A stretch of 64,000 nucleotides of DNA from Paraplanobispora takensis (GTDB lineage: Bacteria > Actinomycetota > Actinomycetes > Streptosporangiales > Streptosporangiaceae): contig NZ_BOOK01000007.1 of NCBI RefSeq assembly GCF_016863195.1, positions 1 through 64,000 on the forward strand, read 5' to 3'. Every line of letters begins with the position of its first letter. Position 1 is the first letter of the stretch. A program made the position numbers and the translations under genes. A model generated the notes under the pieces. It was not told where the DNA came from. It did no database searches and saw only the letters and a list, made by a program, of their open reading frames with translations. Shown piece by piece: positions 16,720 to 24,477 of the stretch.

Positions 16720-16750
16720 GACGCCCGGGGCTCCCGAAGCCCCGGGCGTC
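16720..16750. terminator. Bidirectional terminator
   Basis: Perfect 13-bp stem (16720-16732 with 16738-16750) and 5-base loop between the convergent TetR and transglycosylase genes, preceded by GGAAAAGG. Confidence 0.8.
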
Positions 16751-16791
16751 GGCGAGGAGTGTGCCCTTCCCCTGGCAACTCCCCGCGTGGG

Positions 16792-17316
16792 TCAATACCA
16801 GTTCCTCGACCGGAAGTGACCCCACGCGCCGCACGGTGACCCGTAGCGGCTCTTGATGTAGCGCAGGCCCCAGTGGATCTGCGTGGCCGGGTTCGACCGC
16901 CAGTCCCCGCCGCTGCCGCCCATCTTCGAGCCCGGCAGCGCCTGGGGGATGCCGTAGGCACCCGAGGAGCGGTTCTGTGCCCGGTGGTTCCAGTTGCTCT
17001 CCCTGGTCCAGAGACTGTCCAGGCAGCGGAACTGGTTCTGGGACCACGCCCGGCGGGAGACGAGGCGGAAAGCGATCGCCTTGTTCCTGCCCTTGGCGGT
17101 CCTGGCCCGTGACCTGGCCCGGGGCTGCGCCCGGGTCGACCACACGCCCCGGTGGACGTTCTCCGTCGACCGCACACTCTGGTGAACCGCCTGAGCCGCC
17201 CCTTCCCCGGACGGTTCGGCGTTCTCCTCGGCGTGCCCGGTCATCGTCGATCCGATCACGGTGGACGCGGTGAGCACGGTCACGACCGTGGTACGGAGAA
17301 CGCGGTTTCCGTTCAT
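16792..17316 (-). CDS. Secreted lytic-transglycosylase-like protein
   Basis: 174 residues. Signal peptide of about 28 residues, a basic Arg-rich linker, then a C-terminal SLT-like domain: LWTRESNWN contains the candidate catalytic Glu106, SSGAYGIPQALPGSKM is the substrate-cleft motif, and NPATQIHWGLRYIKSRYG follows as in actinobacterial SLT proteins. Expected to cleave the peptidoglycan glycan strand outside the cell. Three ATG codons are consecutive; the third (17316) sits six bases from AGGAAGG. It is monocistronic with a long untranslated upstream region. Confidence 0.86.
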   Translation of the reverse strand: MNGNRVLRTTVVTVLTASTVIGSTMTGHAEENAEPSGEGAAQAVHQSVRSTENVHRGVWSTRAQPRARSRARTAKGRNKAIAFRLVSRRAWSQNQFRCLDSLWTRESNWNHRAQNRSSGAYGIPQALPGSKMGGSGGDWRSNPATQIHWGLRYIKSRYGSPCGAWGHFRSRNWY

Positions 17317-17322
17317 CATCAT

Positions 17323-17745
17323 CCTTCCTCCGGGCCGCGTGCGGGGAGGCGGGCGAGGGTGTGAAGGCCCTCTCCCGCTCGGCGCTCCCCCGCCCGTGGC
17401 TCGCACGAGGGACGCCCGCGTGGCCGGCCGGCATGTTTCCGGCACGACGCCGCGGCGGTGTCTCTAGGCGGTTTCTAGTACGCCGGGGCGGCACCGGAGG
17501 GCGGCTGCGACACGGGAAAGAGAGCTGTTTACCGGATCTTCGAGACCTCCGGGCGGTTCGGAGGGGGCCGGCTGAACACGGTCCGTGGACCGGGGAGGCG
17601 GGCCGGTGGAAAAAATCGACCCGTCATGGGGTTTGAAGCGCGGTGCCCCGTCCGGCCGGGACTCGGCGCGGGCGGGGAACGGCGCGCCGCGGGGCGGGGG
17701 ACGCCCCGTCGATGGGGGTGAAACGCCGCCGATTACCCTCTGGTC
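17323..17745. other. 423-bp intergenic region, no gene seen
   Basis: Divergent region between the transglycosylase and glutathione peroxidase genes. It holds a perfect 14-bp palindrome CGGTCC-GT-GGACCG at 17579-17592 and a run of six A at about 17609. Related muralytic genes elsewhere carry a c-di-AMP riboswitch, but the conserved blocks of that motif were not found here. No convincing ORF. Confidence 0.5.
17734..17739 (+). promoter_or_regulatory. Putative -10 (TACCCT), leaderless start
   Basis: Ends six bases before the ATG of the glutathione peroxidase gene; no Shine-Dalgarno is present. Confidence 0.4.
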
Positions 17746-18231
17746 ATGAACATTCGTGATATCTCGGTAGAAACCCTCTCCGGTACCCCCACCACGATCG
17801 CCGACCTCGTCGGCGACAAGTCCCTGCTCATCGTGAACGTGGCCTCCAAGTGCGGTCTCACTCCGCAGTACGCGGGCCTGGTCGACCTCCAGCGGACCTA
17901 CGGCGAGCGCGGGTTCACCGTCGTCGGCGTGCCGTGCAACCAGTTCATGGGGCAGGAACCGGGCAGCGCCGAGGAGATCCAGGAGTTCTGCGCGGTGAAC
18001 TACGGTGTCGACTTCCCGCTGCTGGCCAAGAGCGAGGTCAACGGTGAGGGCAGGCACCCGCTTTACGCCGAGCTGACCGAGGTGGCCGACGCCGAGGGCC
18101 AGGCGGGGGACGTGCAGTGGAACTTCGAGAAGTTCCTGGTCGCGCGCGACGGGCGGATCCTGGGCCGGTTCCGGCCCGGCGTCGTGCCCGAGGACCCCGC
18201 CCTCGTCGAGGCGATCGAGAAGTCCCTCTGA
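17746..18231 (+). CDS. Glutathione peroxidase family thiol peroxidase
   Basis: 161 residues, standard length. Catalytic Cys36 in ASKCGLTPQ, the GVPCNQFMGQEPG block and WNFEKFLV supply the Cys-Gln-Trp-Asn tetrad. As actinomycetes lack glutathione, members of this Cys-type family usually work with thioredoxin to reduce peroxides. Monocistronic, divergent from the transglycosylase. Confidence 0.92.
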   Translation: MNIRDISVETLSGTPTTIADLVGDKSLLIVNVASKCGLTPQYAGLVDLQRTYGERGFTVVGVPCNQFMGQEPGSAEEIQEFCAVNYGVDFPLLAKSEVNGEGRHPLYAELTEVADAEGQAGDVQWNFEKFLVARDGRILGRFRPGVVPEDPALVEAIEKSL

Positions 18232-18302
18232 GCCCCGCCGGGATCACGGAGTCCCGCTGAGCCCCGTCGGGGGCCACGCGGCCCCGCCGGGCCCCGCCCG
18301 GT

Positions 18303-19289
18303 TCACACGGTGCGGCGCGGGCCGCAGCTGCCCCTGACGATCAGCTCGGTGGGCAGCAGCGCCCCGCGCGGGCGCCGCCCGCCGGCGCGCAGCACCAGCT
18401 CGGCCGCGCGGTAGCCGATGTCCTGCGCGGGCTCGGCGATCACGGTCAGCGGAGGGGAGCACAGCTCCGCCCAGGGCACGTCGTCGAACATGATCAGCGA
18501 GAGGTCCTTGGGCACCCGCAGGTCGAGCTCCCTGGCGGCGAGCACGGCGGCCTCGCCCAGCTGGTTCCCCCCGGCGAGCACGGCGGTCAGGTCGGGCCGG
18601 TGCTGGAAGAGCCCGGCCGCCGCCGCGTAGGCGGAGTCGCGGCTGCCCCGCGCGAAGACGATGAGCTCCTCGTCCACCAGCGCGCCCAGAGTCTGCCGGA
18701 AGACCGAGACCCGGCTGTCCTGCCCGGGGCCGCCCAGATAGGCGATGCGGCGGTGGCCCAGCCCCGTCAGATAGTCCACCGCGGTGCGCACCCCCGCCCG
18801 GTCGTCGGCGAGTACGGCCGGCACGTCGTGGCGGCCCGCGGCGAGCCGGTGGGCGAACACGGTGGTCAGCCCGGTCCGCAGGGTCGGCTCCCAGATCTCC
18901 CCGCTGCCGGCGGGCACCGCCACCACCCGGTCGACCCCCTGCTCCAGCAGCACGGCGATCTCCTCGGCCTCGCGCTCGGCGTCGTCGCCGGTGGTGCCCA
19001 GGATGACCGGCTCGCCGGCCGAGCGCGCGCAGGCCAGCACGCCGTCGGCCAGGCGGCCGTAGAAGCTGTCGGTGATGTCGGGCACGAGCAGCCCGATCCC
19101 GCCCGAGCGCCGCTGGCGCAGGTTGCGCCCGAGCGCGCTGGGCCGGTAGTCGAGCTGGGCGGCCACGGTCAGCACCCGCTCCCGCGTCTCCGGGCTGGCC
19201 GAGCCACCGGACAGCACCCGGGAGACCGTGGCCACTCCGACACCCGCCGCCTCCGCGACGTCCTTGATGGTGGTCCGGCGCATGTTCAT
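18303..19289 (-). CDS. LacI family transcriptional regulator
   Basis: 328 residues. HTH TIKDVAEAAGVGVATVSRVLSG near the N-terminus followed by a periplasmic-binding-like sugar-sensing domain with the GYRAAELVL segment near the end. Starts at 19289 or 19283 (MRRTTI); neither has a clear Shine-Dalgarno. An operator-like 14-mer overlaps the start codon and a related 14-mer lies upstream of the divergent msiK-like gene. The regulator probably controls itself and possibly the sugar-ABC ATPase. Confidence 0.9.
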   Translation of the reverse strand: MNMRRTTIKDVAEAAGVGVATVSRVLSGGSASPETRERVLTVAAQLDYRPSALGRNLRQRRSGGIGLLVPDITDSFYGRLADGVLACARSAGEPVILGTTGDDAEREAEEIAVLLEQGVDRVVAVPAGSGEIWEPTLRTGLTTVFAHRLAAGRHDVPAVLADDRAGVRTAVDYLTGLGHRRIAYLGGPGQDSRVSVFRQTLGALVDEELIVFARGSRDSAYAAAAGLFQHRPDLTAVLAGGNQLGEAAVLAARELDLRVPKDLSLIMFDDVPWAELCSPPLTVIAEPAQDIGYRAAELVLRAGGRRPRGALLPTELIVRGSCGPRRTV

Positions 19290-19302
19290 GGAAACGATTC
19301 CA
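19289..19302. promoter_or_regulatory. LacI-type operator 1
   Basis: TGGAAACGATTCCA, symmetric except at two central positions around the CG step, as in LacI/GalR operators. It overlaps the upstream start codon of the LacI gene. Confidence 0.65.
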
Positions 19303-19408
19303 TCATGGTTTCCGTGGTGACGACAGCACGGAGAGATAACGGGGCAGCAGGTGACAAGCCAAAACTCTCCGGACTCTTGACAGCGATGTCCGGTTCAGGT
19401 GAGATTCA

Positions 19409-19422
19409 TGAAAACGTATCCA
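19409..19422. promoter_or_regulatory. LacI-type operator 2 (related, 11 of 14)
   Basis: TGAAAACGTATCCA matches operator 1 at 11 of 14 positions and lies 44 bp upstream of the ATPase gene at 19467. Confidence 0.45.
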
Positions 19423-19466
19423 CATCGGGTGAACGCGGGGTTGGCCCGAAGCGCTAAGGACTGTCC

Positions 19467-20687
19467 ATGGCATCCATCGTTCTCAACAGCGTCGACAAGA
19501 TCTACGCGGGCGGCGTGAAAGCCGTGAACGGCCTCAACCTTGAGATCAGGGACGGCGAGTTCATGGTGCTGGTCGGTCCGTCCGGTTGCGGTAAGTCCAC
19601 CGCCCTGCGGATGATCGCCGGCCTTGAGGACATCAGCGGCGGCGAGATCCTCATCGGCGAGAAGGTGGTCAACCACCTGCCGCCCAAGGACCGTGACATC
19701 GCCATGGTCTTCCAGAACTACGCGCTCTACCCGCACATGACCGTCGAGGAGAACCTCGCCTTCGGTCTCAAGCTCCGCAAGATGCCCAAGGCGGAGATCT
19801 CCAAGCGGGTCGGCGAGGCCGCCAAGATGCTCGGCCTGGAGCAGTACCTCAAGCGCAAGCCGGCCGCCCTGTCCGGTGGTCAGCGCCAGCGTGTCGCGAT
19901 GGGCCGCGCCATCGTGCGTGAGCCGCAGGCCTTCCTCATGGACGAGCCGCTGTCCAACCTCGACGCCAAGCTCCGCGTCTCCATGCGCGCCTCGCTCAAC
20001 ACGATGCACGAGCGCCTCGGCGTCACCACCGTCTACGTCACGCACGACCAGGTCGAGGCCATGACCCTGGGCGACCGCGTCTGCGTCCTGCGCGACGGTC
20101 TGCTCCAGCAGGTCGACACCCCGCAGAACCTCTTCGACAACCCGGTCAACCTGTTCGTCGCCGGCTTCATGGGCTCGCCGTCGATGAACTTCGTCAACGC
20201 CGAGCTGGTCCGCGGCGAGGGCGGCGCCGCCGTCGCGTTCGCCGGCTACAGGCTGCCGGTTCCGCAGTCGACCTTCGCCGAGAAGCCCGGCCTGGAGCAG
20301 TACCTCGGCAAGCAGCTCATCCTGGGCATCCGCCCCTCCGACTTCGAGGACTCGGTGGCGGCCAACGGCCACGCCGGCGGCTGGGTCCGCCTGCCGGTCC
20401 GCGCCGAGGTCACCGAGGAGCTGGGCTCCGAGATCAACGTCCTGTTCCTGATCGACGCCCCGCCGGTCCAGCACCAGGACACCGTGGCCGCGGCCGACGC
20501 CGGTGACGAGGAGGACGCCACCCTCCCGCTGGTCGGCGACAAGTCGCTGTGGACCGCCCGCGTGAACTCCCGCAGCCACGTCCGCCCCGGCCAGAACATC
20601 GAGCTGGTCGTGGACACCCACAACCTGCACTTCTTCGACCCGGCCTCCGGCCTGTCGATCGGCCACACCGCGGGCATCCGCGTCTGA
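19467..20687 (+). CDS. msiK: Sugar ABC transporter ATPase, MsiK/UgpC type
   Basis: 406 residues. Walker [10 protein letters not shown] at 37-45, Q-loop in [13 protein letters not shown], signature LSGGQ at 135-139, Walker [17 protein letters not shown], and a C-terminal TOBE/OB regulatory domain. No permease or binding protein is adjacent, as expected for MsiK, the single ATPase that energises many separately encoded sugar importers in streptomycete-like bacteria. The C-terminal domain has an acidic insert ([12 protein letters not shown]). Codon use is less biased at third positions in the first third than in neighbours, as in highly expressed genes. Confidence 0.9.
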   Translation: MASIVLNSVDKIYAGGVKAVNGLNLEIRDGEFMVLVGPSGCGKSTALRMIAGLEDISGGEILIGEKVVNHLPPKDRDIAMVFQNYALYPHMTVEENLAFGLKLRKMPKAEISKRVGEAAKMLGLEQYLKRKPAALSGGQRQRVAMGRAIVREPQAFLMDEPLSNLDAKLRVSMRASLNTMHERLGVTTVYVTHDQVEAMTLGDRVCVLRDGLLQQVDTPQNLFDNPVNLFVAGFMGSPSMNFVNAELVRGEGGAAVAFAGYRLPVPQSTFAEKPGLEQYLGKQLILGIRPSDFEDSVAANGHAGGWVRLPVRAEVTEELGSEINVLFLIDAPPVQHQDTVAAADAGDEEDATLPLVGDKSLWTARVNSRSHVRPGQNIELVVDTHNLHFFDPASGLSIGHTAGIRV

Positions 20688-20703
20688 CCATCCCCGCAGG
20701 GCG

Positions 20704-20746
20704 AACGGGCCCGCGCCACGACCCCCTCCCGTGGCGCGGGCCCGTT
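20704..20746 (+). terminator. Terminator of the msiK-like gene
   Basis: Perfect 17-bp stem (20704-20720 with 20730-20746) with a 9-base loop, directly after the gene; tail TCCTGT. Confidence 0.85.
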
Positions 20747-20762
20747 CCTGTCCGCGGATCGA

Positions 20763-20809
20763 CTCCCGCCCGCGGGAGCCGTACGGTCCCGTTCCGCGGG
20801 CCGTACGGC
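20763..20809 (-). terminator. Second hairpin cluster serving the convergent SDR gene
   Basis: A 7-bp hairpin (20763-20778, CTCCCGC/GCGGGAG) abuts a 9-bp stem GCCGTACGG/CCGTACGGC at 20778-20809 that can extend with CCC/GGG past one bulged base. Likely stops transcription from the SDR gene. Confidence 0.6.
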
Positions 20810-20832
20810 GCGCCGGGCGGCGGCCGGGCCGG

Positions 20833-21585
20833 CTACCTGCGGCCGAGGCGGCGCGAGACCTGGCCGGTCAGCTTGCCCGGGACCAGCCTGCCGACCGCGA
20901 CGATGGCCTTGTAGCGCAGGTCCGGCACGCTCACCCAGGCGCCGCGCGCCAGGTCGCGCATGGCCTCGGCGACCACCTTGTCAGCCGACAGCCACAGCAC
21001 GCCGGGGATGCCGGAGACGTCCATCGAGGCGCGGTCGTGGAACTCGGTGCGGACGAAGCCGGGGCACAGGGCCATGACCCGCACCCGCTCGCCGGCCAGC
21101 TCGGCGGCCGTCGACCGGCTGAAGTTGACCACCCACGCCTTGGACGCGCTGTAGGTCCCCCGGGTGAAGAACGCCGCCACCGAGGCCACGTTGACGACCG
21201 CTCCCCGGTCGCGCTCCCGCATCCCCGGCAGCGCGGCCATCGTCAGGCGCAGCACCGCCTCGCAGTGCAGCTTCAGCATCCGCAGCTCGTCGGAGACGGG
21301 GACGTCGAGGAAGGTGCCGCGGTGGCCGAAGCCCGCGTTGTTGACCAGCAGGTCGACCCCTTCGCGGAGCCGCCGCTCGACCGCCGCGAGGCCGTCCTCG
21401 GCGGTCAGGTCGGCGGGGAGCACCTCGACCCGCACCCCGTAGCGCAGGCGCAGTTCCTCGGCGGAGACGGCCAGGCGCTTGTCGTCGCGGGCGACCAGGA
21501 CGAGGGAGAACCCGTCGGCGGCCAGGCGGCGCGCGAACGCGGCGCCGATGCCGGCGGTCGCGCCAGTGATCAGTGCGGAAGGCAT
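20833..21585 (-). CDS. Short-chain dehydrogenase/reductase
   Basis: 250 residues, classical SDR. Nucleotide-binding TGATAGIG at 7-14, NNAG after the fourth strand, catalytic Ser in NVASVA and YSASK (Tyr/Lys). ARDDKR after strand 2 suggests NADP preference. The C-terminal part (MRDLARG, RLVPGKL) resembles DltE/YqjQ-like reductases. Stands alone between convergent and divergent neighbours; substrate unknown. Confidence 0.9.
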   Translation of the reverse strand: MPSALITGATAGIGAAFARRLAADGFSLVLVARDDKRLAVSAEELRLRYGVRVEVLPADLTAEDGLAAVERRLREGVDLLVNNAGFGHRGTFLDVPVSDELRMLKLHCEAVLRLTMAALPGMRERDRGAVVNVASVAAFFTRGTYSASKAWVVNFSRSTAAELAGERVRVMALCPGFVRTEFHDRASMDVSGIPGVLWLSADKVVAEAMRDLARGAWVSVPDLRYKAIVAVGRLVPGKLTGQVSRRLGRR

Positions 21586-21730
21586 GACGGCAGTCTAGGC
21601 ACCGGACCTCCGCCCCCGCCCGGCGGGATCGCGACCCGCCGGTGCCGCAGTCTCCCCGGAACCTCCCCCCTCCCCGCCGGGTAGAGGGATCATCGAGGGT
21701 GGAGAACCCGGAGGCTGGAGGGTGAGAACT

Positions 21731-22939
21731 GTGAGGATCTTCTCGTACCGGATGGGCGCGGGGACGGCTCTGCTGTGCGCGGTGCTGGCCGCCTGCTCGG
21801 CGGGCGGGCCGGCGGCCCCGCCCTCCGCCGCCGGATCCGTGAGCGAGCCCTCCGCCACCGGGTCCACGCCCGGGCCCTCCACTTCCGGGTCCGAGGGGTC
21901 GCCCTCGGCGTCCCCGGCCGCCCGGCCGCGTTTCACCGAGATCGCGCAGCTGGACCGGCCCGTGGCGATGGCCGTGCGCCCGGGCGACTCCACGCTCTAC
22001 GTCGCCGAGCAGGGCGGCCGGCTGCGGGCCGTCGCGGGCGGCGAGGTCGCGGGCGGGTCCGTGGTGGACCTGTCGCAGGAGGTGAGCGAGGGCAACGAGC
22101 AGGGACTCCTGGGCGTGGCGTTCCATCCCGGCGGCGACTTCCTCTACCTGAACTGGACCGACCGCGACGGGCACACCCACATCACGGAGTGGGCCTTCGA
22201 CGGCCGCCGGGCGAGCGGCCGCCGGGACGTGCTGACCCAGCGCCAGCCGTACGCCAACCACAACGGCGGGCAGCTGGCCTTCGGGCCGGACGGATACCTC
22301 TACATCGCGCTGGGCGACGGGGGCAGCGGGGGAGACCCGCAGGGCAACGGGCAGAACCTGGGCACCTGGCTGGGGAAGATCCTCAGGATCGACCCGCGCG
22401 GCAGGCCGTACACCGTGCCAGAGGACAACCCGTTCGTGGACCGGAAGGGCGCGAAACCCGAAATATGGTCGTACGGCCTGCGCAACCCCTGGCGCTTCAC
22501 CTTCGACCGCCGGACCGGTGACATGTGGATCGGCGACGTCGGCCAGAACGCCTGGGAGGAGGTCGACTTCGAGCCCGCCGGCGAGGGCGGGCGCAACTAC
22601 GGCTGGAACCTCCGGGAGGGCCGCCACCCGTTCCAGGGGAACGCCGCCGAGGGCGGGACGACCGACCCGGTCATCGAATATCCGCTCGGTGAGGGCGGCA
22701 ACTGCTCGGTGATCGCCGGATACGTCTACCGGGGCGCCGCGGTCCCCGGCCTGTCGGGACGCTTCCTCTACGGCGACTTCTGCGCGGGCTGGATCAGGTC
22801 GGCCCCCGCCGACCGGCCGGGCGGGGGAGAGAAGATCGGCGACATCCGGCAGCTGTCGTCCTTCGGCGAGGACAACGACGGGGAGCTCTACGCGCTCAGC
22901 CTTGAGGGCCCCCTGTACCGCCTGGAGGCCGCGCCCTAG
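21731..22939 (+). CDS. PQQ-dependent sugar dehydrogenase-like lipoprotein
   Basis: About 402 residues. Signal peptide and lipobox VLAAC, a Ser/Pro/Gly-rich linker, then a six-bladed beta-propeller of the soluble aldose dehydrogenase family: NHNGGQLAFGPDGYLYIALGDGG, SYGLRNPWRFTFD, GDVGQNAWEEVD and GRNYGWN are family landmarks, with a catalytic-type His in the NHNGG segment. Oxidises sugars extracytoplasmically if PQQ is available; many actinobacterial relatives lack proof of cofactor use. The GTG at 21731 is nine bases from GGAGG; the GTG at 21722 is too close to that site. Confidence 0.88.
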   Translation: MRIFSYRMGAGTALLCAVLAACSAGGPAAPPSAAGSVSEPSATGSTPGPSTSGSEGSPSASPAARPRFTEIAQLDRPVAMAVRPGDSTLYVAEQGGRLRAVAGGEVAGGSVVDLSQEVSEGNEQGLLGVAFHPGGDFLYLNWTDRDGHTHITEWAFDGRRASGRRDVLTQRQPYANHNGGQLAFGPDGYLYIALGDGGSGGDPQGNGQNLGTWLGKILRIDPRGRPYTVPEDNPFVDRKGAKPEIWSYGLRNPWRFTFDRRTGDMWIGDVGQNAWEEVDFEPAGEGGRNYGWNLREGRHPFQGNAAEGGTTDPVIEYPLGEGGNCSVIAGYVYRGAAVPGLSGRFLYGDFCAGWIRSAPADRPGGGEKIGDIRQLSSFGEDNDGELYALSLEGPLYRLEAAP

Positions 22940-23328
22940 TCGCCCCAGTCCTTCATGAACCGGGAGATCAGGTCCTCGACCTGGGCGTCGAGCCTGGTCC
23001 CGCGCGGCCATCCCGCGTAGTGGGCGAGGAAGATGACGATCTCGCGCAGCTCCTCCGGGGTGAACTGCCCGGTCCGCAGCCCGGCGTCGAGCTGCGTCCC
23101 GAGCGCGTCGTCCATGCCCTGGCCGATGAGCAGGCCCACCAGGAGCAGCCTGCGGTCCCGCATGCTCAGCCCTTCGCGGGACCAGACCTCGGCGAACAGG
23201 TGCTCGACCGTCATGCCGAAGAAGTCACCGGAGTCGTCGCCGGAGTCGTCCCGGCCGCTGACCCGTCTCATGATCTCCAATCCGCGAGCTCGGCGGTCAG
23301 AAGGGGTGTCGCCCGAGTTTCCGTTCAT
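22936..23328 (-). CDS. Carboxymuconolactone decarboxylase family protein
   Basis: 130 residues. The segment FTPEELREIVIFLAHYAGWPRG matches the CMD/AhpD-like active-site helix with Glu and His, but there is no CxxC, so it is nearer to gamma-carboxymuconolactone decarboxylases than to AhpD peroxidases. No ring-cleavage genes are nearby, so the substrate is uncertain. CGGAGTG precedes the ATG. The stop codons of this gene and the sugar dehydrogenase overlap. Confidence 0.85.
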   Translation of the reverse strand: MNGNSGDTPSDRRARGLEIMRRVSGRDDSGDDSGDFFGMTVEHLFAEVWSREGLSMRDRRLLLVGLLIGQGMDDALGTQLDAGLRTGQFTPEELREIVIFLAHYAGWPRGTRLDAQVEDLISRFMKDWGD

Positions 23329-23770
23329 GAGTCACTCCGAGTCCGTCAACCGGCGGTCGAGAACGAGCGCGGCGAGGACGTCGCGACTCTCCCATCCTTG
23401 GCCGGTTCCGGCATGAGGGATAGCTCCTTACACAGTAGGAGTCCCGGCATGCGTGTACATATCGCCGTCTGCTGGAGGGGCGCCGGTCGGCGGCCCCCGT
23501 TCGTCCCCGCGCAGTAAAAGATCACACAGCTCGGGTTGCGCCCACGTTGCCGGATCCGGCCGCCTGCGGAGGGCGGAGCCCTTTTACAGAAGCGATGTTG
23601 AGAATTCAACTGAGCCGGTGGAATCACCCAGGCGATGTGTAACAAGTGAAGCCCACATAGCGCCAAGATTTGGTCAAGATTTCCAAGATAGCCGGACGTC
23701 CGAAGGAGAGGGATACTCGAAAAACGGGCATAAGTCCCCCGTTGACTTCCAAGGCGGAGGTATAGCCCTG
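23329..23770. other. 442-bp intergenic region with AT-richer regulatory character
   Basis: No ORF with coding character. GC content falls well below neighbours from about 23500 on. Visible elements: perfect inverted repeat GTTGA-n4-TCAAC at 23597-23610; three direct CAAGAT repeats at 23664, 23675 and 23684; a short hairpin AACGGG/CCCGTT at about 23723-23743 in the probable leader of the lipoprotein gene. This looks like a long regulated promoter for the downstream lipoprotein/protease pair. Confidence 0.5.
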
Positions 23771-24463
23771 GTGAAAAGATCAAGGGCCGTCTTCACCCTC
23801 TCGGTAATGCTCATCACCGCTCTGACCTTCGGACTCACCGGGTGCGCCGGCCCGGAGTTCACCTACGTCCGCCACGACAGCGGAGAGACCTACTTCAAGG
23901 TCCCCGCCAGCTGGCACGCGGTCGACCAGGAGACGCTGTCGCGGTTCTTCACCCAGGGCGACCCCGACTCGGCCACGGCCCAGGTGCGCAAGGAGCTCAT
24001 CTGGCTGGCCGCCTACGACGCCGACGCCGAGCCCGCCGTCGGGCACCTGTACGGCCTGGGCAGCACCGACGAGCCGTTCGTCTTCGTCCGGGTCACGACG
24101 CTCCTGCGCGAGCAGCGCGACATGATGTCGCTGAACGTCATGCGCGACGCCCTCCTCCCCGTCACGGAGAGCGCCCGCCAGCAGGCCTCGGCGATCCCCG
24201 GCTATCCGGCCACCGACTTCGAGCTCCTGGCCGACGAGGTGATCGAGCCCGGCGACGGGCTGCAGGGCGTGCACGTGCGCTTCAACTACGCGATCCAGGG
24301 CGCCGGGACCCACACCTTCGACCTCACCGCCTACCTCGCCGCCGACGGCCAGCGGTTGTCCACGATGCTGATCCGCTGCTCGGCGTCGTGCTACCGCGAT
24401 CGCGCCGCGGAACTCGATGTGATCGCCCAGTCCTTCAAGGTCATCAAACGCCCCATCGGGTGA
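23771..24463 (+). CDS. Lipoprotein linked to the FtsH-like protease
   Basis: 230 residues from a GTG ten bases after GGAGG. Basic n-region, hydrophobic helix and lipobox LTGC. The mature part begins with a YVRHDSGETYFKVPASWHAVD segment and ends with a beta-rich TFDLTAYLAADGQRLSTMLIRCS stretch, reminiscent of LpqN/PsbP-like lipoproteins; this is a weak resemblance. The AAA+ protease gene begins 14 bases downstream, so the two are almost certainly co-transcribed and may act together at the membrane. Confidence 0.8.
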   Translation: MKRSRAVFTLSVMLITALTFGLTGCAGPEFTYVRHDSGETYFKVPASWHAVDQETLSRFFTQGDPDSATAQVRKELIWLAAYDADAEPAVGHLYGLGSTDEPFVFVRVTTLLREQRDMMSLNVMRDALLPVTESARQQASAIPGYPATDFELLADEVIEPGDGLQGVHVRFNYAIQGAGTHTFDLTAYLAADGQRLSTMLIRCSASCYRDRAAELDVIAQSFKVIKRPIG

Positions 24464-24477
24464 GGAGAGGCCAATAG

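Noticed and set aside
17323-17745. c-di-AMP (ydaO) riboswitch ahead of the transglycosylase
   Set aside because: The conserved blocks of the motif were not found on the minus strand.
18232-18302. Terminator after the glutathione peroxidase gene
   Set aside because: Repeated GAGCCCCGCCGGG-like words occur but no clear long stem could be drawn.
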